DNA of 8,844 nt from Oscillospiraceae bacterium (GTDB lineage: Bacteria; Bacillota; Clostridia; Oscillospirales; Ruminococcaceae). The stretch is taken from positions 1-8,844 of the forward strand of contig JAIEDJ010000378.1 in assembly GCA_029068025.1 (NCBI GenBank), given 5' to 3'. The notes beneath the pieces are model-generated. The model was given only the letters and a program-made list of their open reading frames with translations, was not told the origin of the DNA and made no database searches. The position numbers and the translations under genes are program-made. Shown one piece after another: positions 6,826 through 8,844 of this stretch (positions are counted from its first letter, which is position 1; each line of letters begins with the position of its first letter).

Positions 6826-6854
6826 AACAAGGCGGCTCGCCGCCGTTGTTTTTT
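6826..6854 (+). terminator. Intrinsic terminator facing + with no obvious client gene
   Basis: GGCGG (6831-6835), tetraloop CTCG and CCGCC (6840-6844) form a G+C-rich core. It is continued by AACAA (6826-6830) pairing with TTGTT (6846-6850) past one bulged G (6845), and it runs into six T (6849-6854). The T-tract exists only on +; read on the minus strand the hairpin has none. No + strand gene precedes it closer than ilvD, which ends at 894. It may silence antisense transcription, insulate tetR, or be the displaced terminator of ilvD. Confidence 0.75.
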
Positions 6855-6885
6855 GCGGCATCGGCATGCGCAGTTCGTTTTGCGG

Positions 6886-6914
6886 TTGACACAAAACATT
6901 TTGTCTGCTATTAT
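6886..6914 (+). promoter_or_regulatory. tetR promoter
   Basis: A consensus -35 TTGACA (6886-6891), a 17-base spacer and a TATTAT -10 (6909-6914) precede the regulator gene, with transcription expected near 6920. The element is divergent from the thi promoter, the two -35 boxes being about 70 bases apart. Two symmetrical sequences sit on it (6891-6904 and 6919-6933), which suggests autoregulation. Confidence 0.8.
6891..6904. promoter_or_regulatory. Candidate operator in the tetR promoter spacer
   Basis: ACAAAA and TTTTGT form a perfect 6-bp inverted repeat around a central CA, lying exactly between the -35 and -10 boxes of the tetR promoter. A dimeric repressor bound here would block RNA polymerase, which suits autoregulation by the TetR protein. 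The half site CATTTTGT recurs in inverted form (ACAAAATG, 7588-7595) ahead of ilvB. AT-rich spacers can show such symmetry by chance. Confidence 0.4.
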
Positions 6915-6918
6915 AAAA

Positions 6919-6933
6919 GCACGTACTTGCATG
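6919..6933 (-). promoter_or_regulatory. Candidate operator at the tetR transcription start
   Basis: Read on the minus strand this is CATGCAAGTACGTGC, containing the near palindrome GCAAGTACGTGC centred on GTAC. It lies directly after the -10 box, over the expected start site. A 15-base relative of it, differing at three positions, all transitions, occurs on + at 7596-7610 in front of ilvB. Either this or the repeat at 6891-6904 could be the binding site of the regulator. Confidence 0.4.
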
Positions 6934-6948
6934 AGTTAGGTGACGATT

Positions 6949-7524
6949 TTGGATGAGACAAGTCAAAAAATAATTGATGCGGCAATGACATTAGTCCGGG
7001 ATAAGGGATATGTCGCAACGACGACGAAAGAGATTGCGAAGGTGGCCGGCGTAAATGAGTGTACCCTGTTCCGCAAGTTTGAGAGTAAAAAGGATATTGT
7101 TTTACAGGGGGCAAACCAGGCAGGCTGGCGGGCGAATGTCACACCGGAGATTTTTGAAAATGTAACATGGGATCTGCGGAAAGATTTGGAAATGTTCATG
7201 AGGGCATATATTGACAGGATGACACCGGATTTCGTCAATCTGTCAATCGGTCTGAGGGCACCACAGCTCTATGAGGAAACAAAACAGCTTATTATGAAAG
7301 TTCCACAGGCTTTTTTGACGACATTTACCGATTACCTGCATAAGATGTGCGCGATGGGAAAAATACCGAAGAAAGACTTTAAGACGCTGGCATTGACTGT
7401 ATTTTCGGCAACATTCGGCTATACATTTCTGAATGCATCGTTCGGAAAAGAACTTACAGATATTGAAAAAGATAAGTATATGAAAGAAAGTGTGCAGATG
7501 TTTGTAAAAGGAATCAATTCATAA
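6949..7524 (+). CDS. TetR/AcrR-family transcriptional regulator
   Basis: A 191-residue protein with an N-terminal TetR DNA-binding domain: helix 1 SQKIIDAAMTLVRDKGY (5-21), then the helix-turn-helix TTKEIAKVAGVNECTLFRKF (25-44) and the usual SKKDIV that follows it. The rest is a ligand-binding and dimerisation domain with no recognisable specificity, so the effector is unknown. Start choice: the frame also opens with GTG at 6940 but has no ribosome site there. TTG at 6949 has AGGTGA 5 bases upstream and is preferred; the two differ by three residues. The gene is A+T richer than the thi genes and matches ilvB, which it precedes by 106 bases on the same strand. Control of itself and of ilvB is a reasonable inference, not shown. 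Confidence 0.9.
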   Translation: MDETSQKIIDAAMTLVRDKGYVATTTKEIAKVAGVNECTLFRKFESKKDIVLQGANQAGWRANVTPEIFENVTWDLRKDLEMFMRAYIDRMTPDFVNLSIGLRAPQLYEETKQLIMKVPQAFLTTFTDYLHKMCAMGKIPKKDFKTLALTVFSATFGYTFLNASFGKELTDIEKDKYMKESVQMFVKGINS

Positions 7525-7553
7525 GGTTTGGTACTGTCAGATGGCAAGGCAAT

Positions 7554-7577
7554 AGGAAACGACGGGAGCCGTTTCCT
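7554..7577 (+). other. Hairpin between tetR and ilvB
   Basis: AGGAAACG and CGTTTCCT pair perfectly over 8 bp around an 8-base loop, with an alternative inner stem ACGG/CCGT. A-rich sequence follows (AAAATAATAAAC), without the T-run of an intrinsic terminator on either strand. It could trim or stabilise a tetR-ilvB transcript, or be a weak terminator. The 106-base gap is too short for a T-box, and no leader peptide rich in branched-chain codons is seen. Confidence 0.5.
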
Positions 7578-7595
7578 AAAATAATAAACAAAATG

Positions 7596-7610
7596 CATGC
7601 AAGCACACGC
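7596..7610 (+). promoter_or_regulatory. Candidate regulator site ahead of ilvB
   Basis: CATGCAAGCACACGC on + matches the minus-strand sequence at 6919-6933 in the tetR promoter at 12 of 15 positions, the differences all being transitions (consensus CATGCAAGYACRYGC). It is followed by ATG, giving a CATGC/GCATG inverted repeat over 7596-7613. It lies 20 bases before the ilvB start codon. No convincing -35/-10 pair was found in 7525-7595, so any control here might act on read-through from tetR. Confidence 0.35.
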
Positions 7611-7630
7611 ATGAATATATGGAGGAAGTT

Positions 7631-8844
7631 ATGAGACAGATTACAGGTGCAGATTTATTTGTGAAAGCACTAAAAGAAGAAGCAGTTGACACATTGTTCG
7701 CTTATCCGGGAGGACAGGCGATAGATCTGTTTAATGCGTTGTATGGAGAAAAAGAAATAGATGTTATCCTGCCGCGTCATGAGCAGGGTTTAATCCATGC
7801 GGCAGATGGTTACGCACGTTCTACGGGTAAAGTTGGTGTCTGTCTTGTGACAAGCGGACCAGGGGCTACAAATCTCGTTACAGGCATTGCTACCGCAAAT
7901 TATGATAGTGTTCCGTTAGTATGTTTTACGGGACAGGTGCCAACAAACCTTATTGGGAATGATGCCTTTCAGGAAGTGGACATTGTGAGTATCACAACAA
8001 GTATCTGTAAATATGCTGTAACGGTACGAAAAAGGGAGGATTTGGCAGAAACGATCAAAAAGGCATTTTATATTGCAAAGACAGGAAAACCTGGGGTAGT
8101 AGTTGTTGATCTGCCAAAGGATGTACAGAGGGCTTACGGCAGCGATTTTTACCCAAAGGAAATTACGGTCAGAGATTACAAGCCGAAACTTTCTGTGCAT
8201 ATGGGACAGTTAAATAAAGCACTGGACATCTTGAACCATGCAGTGAAGCCCGTTTTTCTGATCGGCGGCGGAGTCAATATTGCTCATGCAAATAAAGAAA
8301 TGACACAGCTTGCAGAGCTGACAGGTGTACCTGTTATTACGACTATTATGGGAAAAGGTGCAATTCCGACAACGAACAGTTTATATGTTGGCAATATAGG
8401 TATTCATGGAAGCTATGCTGCCAATTCAGCAATCAGTCATTGTGATGTCCTTTTTTCAATAGGGACACGGTTTAATGACCGCATTACGGGAAAAACAGAA
8501 GAATTTGCGGCAAATGCAAAGATTATTCATATTGATATTGATGCGGCATCTATTTCCCGGAATATTGATGTGGATGTTCCTATTGTAGCGGATGCGAAAA
8601 AGGCGATATGTGCTTTGCTTGAAAAGGCAAAGCCGCTCCATATCTCAGAGTGGACAGATGAAATCAGCCGTTGGAAAAAGGAATATCCGATTGATATGGG
8701 GAAAGTCGGTTTGACACCACAGATGATTATTCAATCCATAAATGAATTGTTCAAAGATGCTATTGTTACTACGGATGTAGGTCAAAATCAATTATGGACA
8801 ACACAATTTCTTGATATTGATGAGAATAAGCAAATGCTGACATC
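7631..8844 (+). CDS. ilvB: Acetolactate synthase large subunit, biosynthetic (3' truncated)
   Basis: IlvB condenses two pyruvates, or pyruvate and 2-ketobutyrate, in the first common step of branched-chain amino acid synthesis, using TPP, Mg2+ and FAD, normally with the small subunit IlvN/IlvH. The gene runs off the right edge; 404 codons of an expected 550-590 are present. The TPP-binding pyrimidine domain comes first, with YPGGQAIDLF (25-34), the catalytic Glu51 in PRHEQGLIHAADGYAR and TSGPGATNLVTGIA. The FAD-binding middle domain has LIGGGVNI and GTRFNDRITG (278-287), typical of the anabolic FAD enzyme. The C-terminal TPP domain begins at TDVGQNQLW (381-389); its GDG...NN motif lies beyond the window. 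The ATG at 7631 has GGAGG 5 bases upstream (7621-7625). An in-frame ATG at 7619 precedes that site and is unlikely. Confidence 0.96.
   Translation, partial: MRQITGADLFVKALKEEAVDTLFAYPGGQAIDLFNALYGEKEIDVILPRHEQGLIHAADGYARSTGKVGVCLVTSGPGATNLVTGIATANYDSVPLVCFTGQVPTNLIGNDAFQEVDIVSITTSICKYAVTVRKREDLAETIKKAFYIAKTGKPGVVVVDLPKDVQRAYGSDFYPKEITVRDYKPKLSVHMGQLNKALDILNHAVKPVFLIGGGVNIAHANKEMTQLAELTGVPVITTIMGKGAIPTTNSLYVGNIGIHGSYAANSAISHCDVLFSIGTRFNDRITGKTEEFAANAKIIHIDIDAASISRNIDVDVPIVADAKKAICALLEKAKPLHISEWTDEISRWKKEYPIDMGKVGLTPQMIIQSINELFKDAIVTTDVGQNQLWTTQFLDIDENKQMLT

Noticed and set aside
7525..7630. T-box or leader-peptide attenuator ahead of ilvB
   Set aside because: The interval is only 106 bases, shows no T-box consensus and no terminator T-run, and has no short frame rich in Leu, Ile or Val codons.
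7916..8200. Minus-strand frame inside ilvB
   Set aside because: It is a shadow of ilvB; the + strand protein carries all the acetolactate synthase motifs.
1..8844. CRISPR array, insertion sequence, tRNA or defence system
   Set aside because: No regularly spaced repeats, transposase-like protein, tRNA-like fold or defence-type domain was found on either strand. Apart from the mosaic composition the region looks like ordinary biosynthetic genes.

Overview
The window looks like chromosome of an anaerobic member of the Bacillota (Clostridia or Negativicutes type). The clues are a TPP riboswitch read out through an intrinsic terminator, strong AGGAGG-type ribosome binding sites, a short ThiC, a small cysteine-poor ThiF, and ThiH (the oxygen-sensitive radical-SAM route to dehydroglycine) instead of ThiO. 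The species cannot be named from this sequence.

Layout. Bases 1-894 (+) hold the C-terminal half of ilvD (dihydroxy-acid dehydratase), very G+C rich. Bases 944-6605 (-) hold a seven-gene thiamin operon transcribed right to left in the order thiS-thiF-thiG-thiH-thiE-thiD-thiC. It converges on ilvD with only 49 bases between the stop codons. Bases 6618-6817 (-) are its control region: a sigma-A type promoter, a TPP riboswitch aptamer and an attenuator terminator placed just before the thiS Shine-Dalgarno. Between the thi promoter and the next gene lies a strong intrinsic terminator facing + (6826-6854) that has no obvious + strand gene to serve. Bases 6886-7524 (+) hold a promoter and a tetR-family regulator. 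Bases 7631-8844 (+) hold the start of ilvB (biosynthetic acetolactate synthase large subunit), which runs off the right edge.

How the genes work together. ThiC makes HMP-P from AIR, and ThiD phosphorylates it to HMP-PP. ThiS (sulfur carrier), ThiF (its adenylating enzyme), ThiH (dehydroglycine from tyrosine) and ThiG (thiazole synthase) make the thiazole phosphate. ThiE joins the two halves to thiamin phosphate. The last kinase (ThiL), the sulfur donor and DXP synthase are not in the window. TPP would shut the operon off through the riboswitch. TPP is also the cofactor of the adjacent IlvB, so the window juxtaposes a cofactor pathway and one of its users.

Nothing here is clearly an undescribed system. 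The points most worth checking are the unusual leader (conserved aptamer core with a poorly formed P1, flanked by an imperfect direct repeat; a 7-bp candidate antiterminator), a motif shared between the tetR promoter and the ilvB leader, the orphan + strand terminator, and the three-step base-composition mosaic, which suggests that the thi block was inserted beside ilvD.
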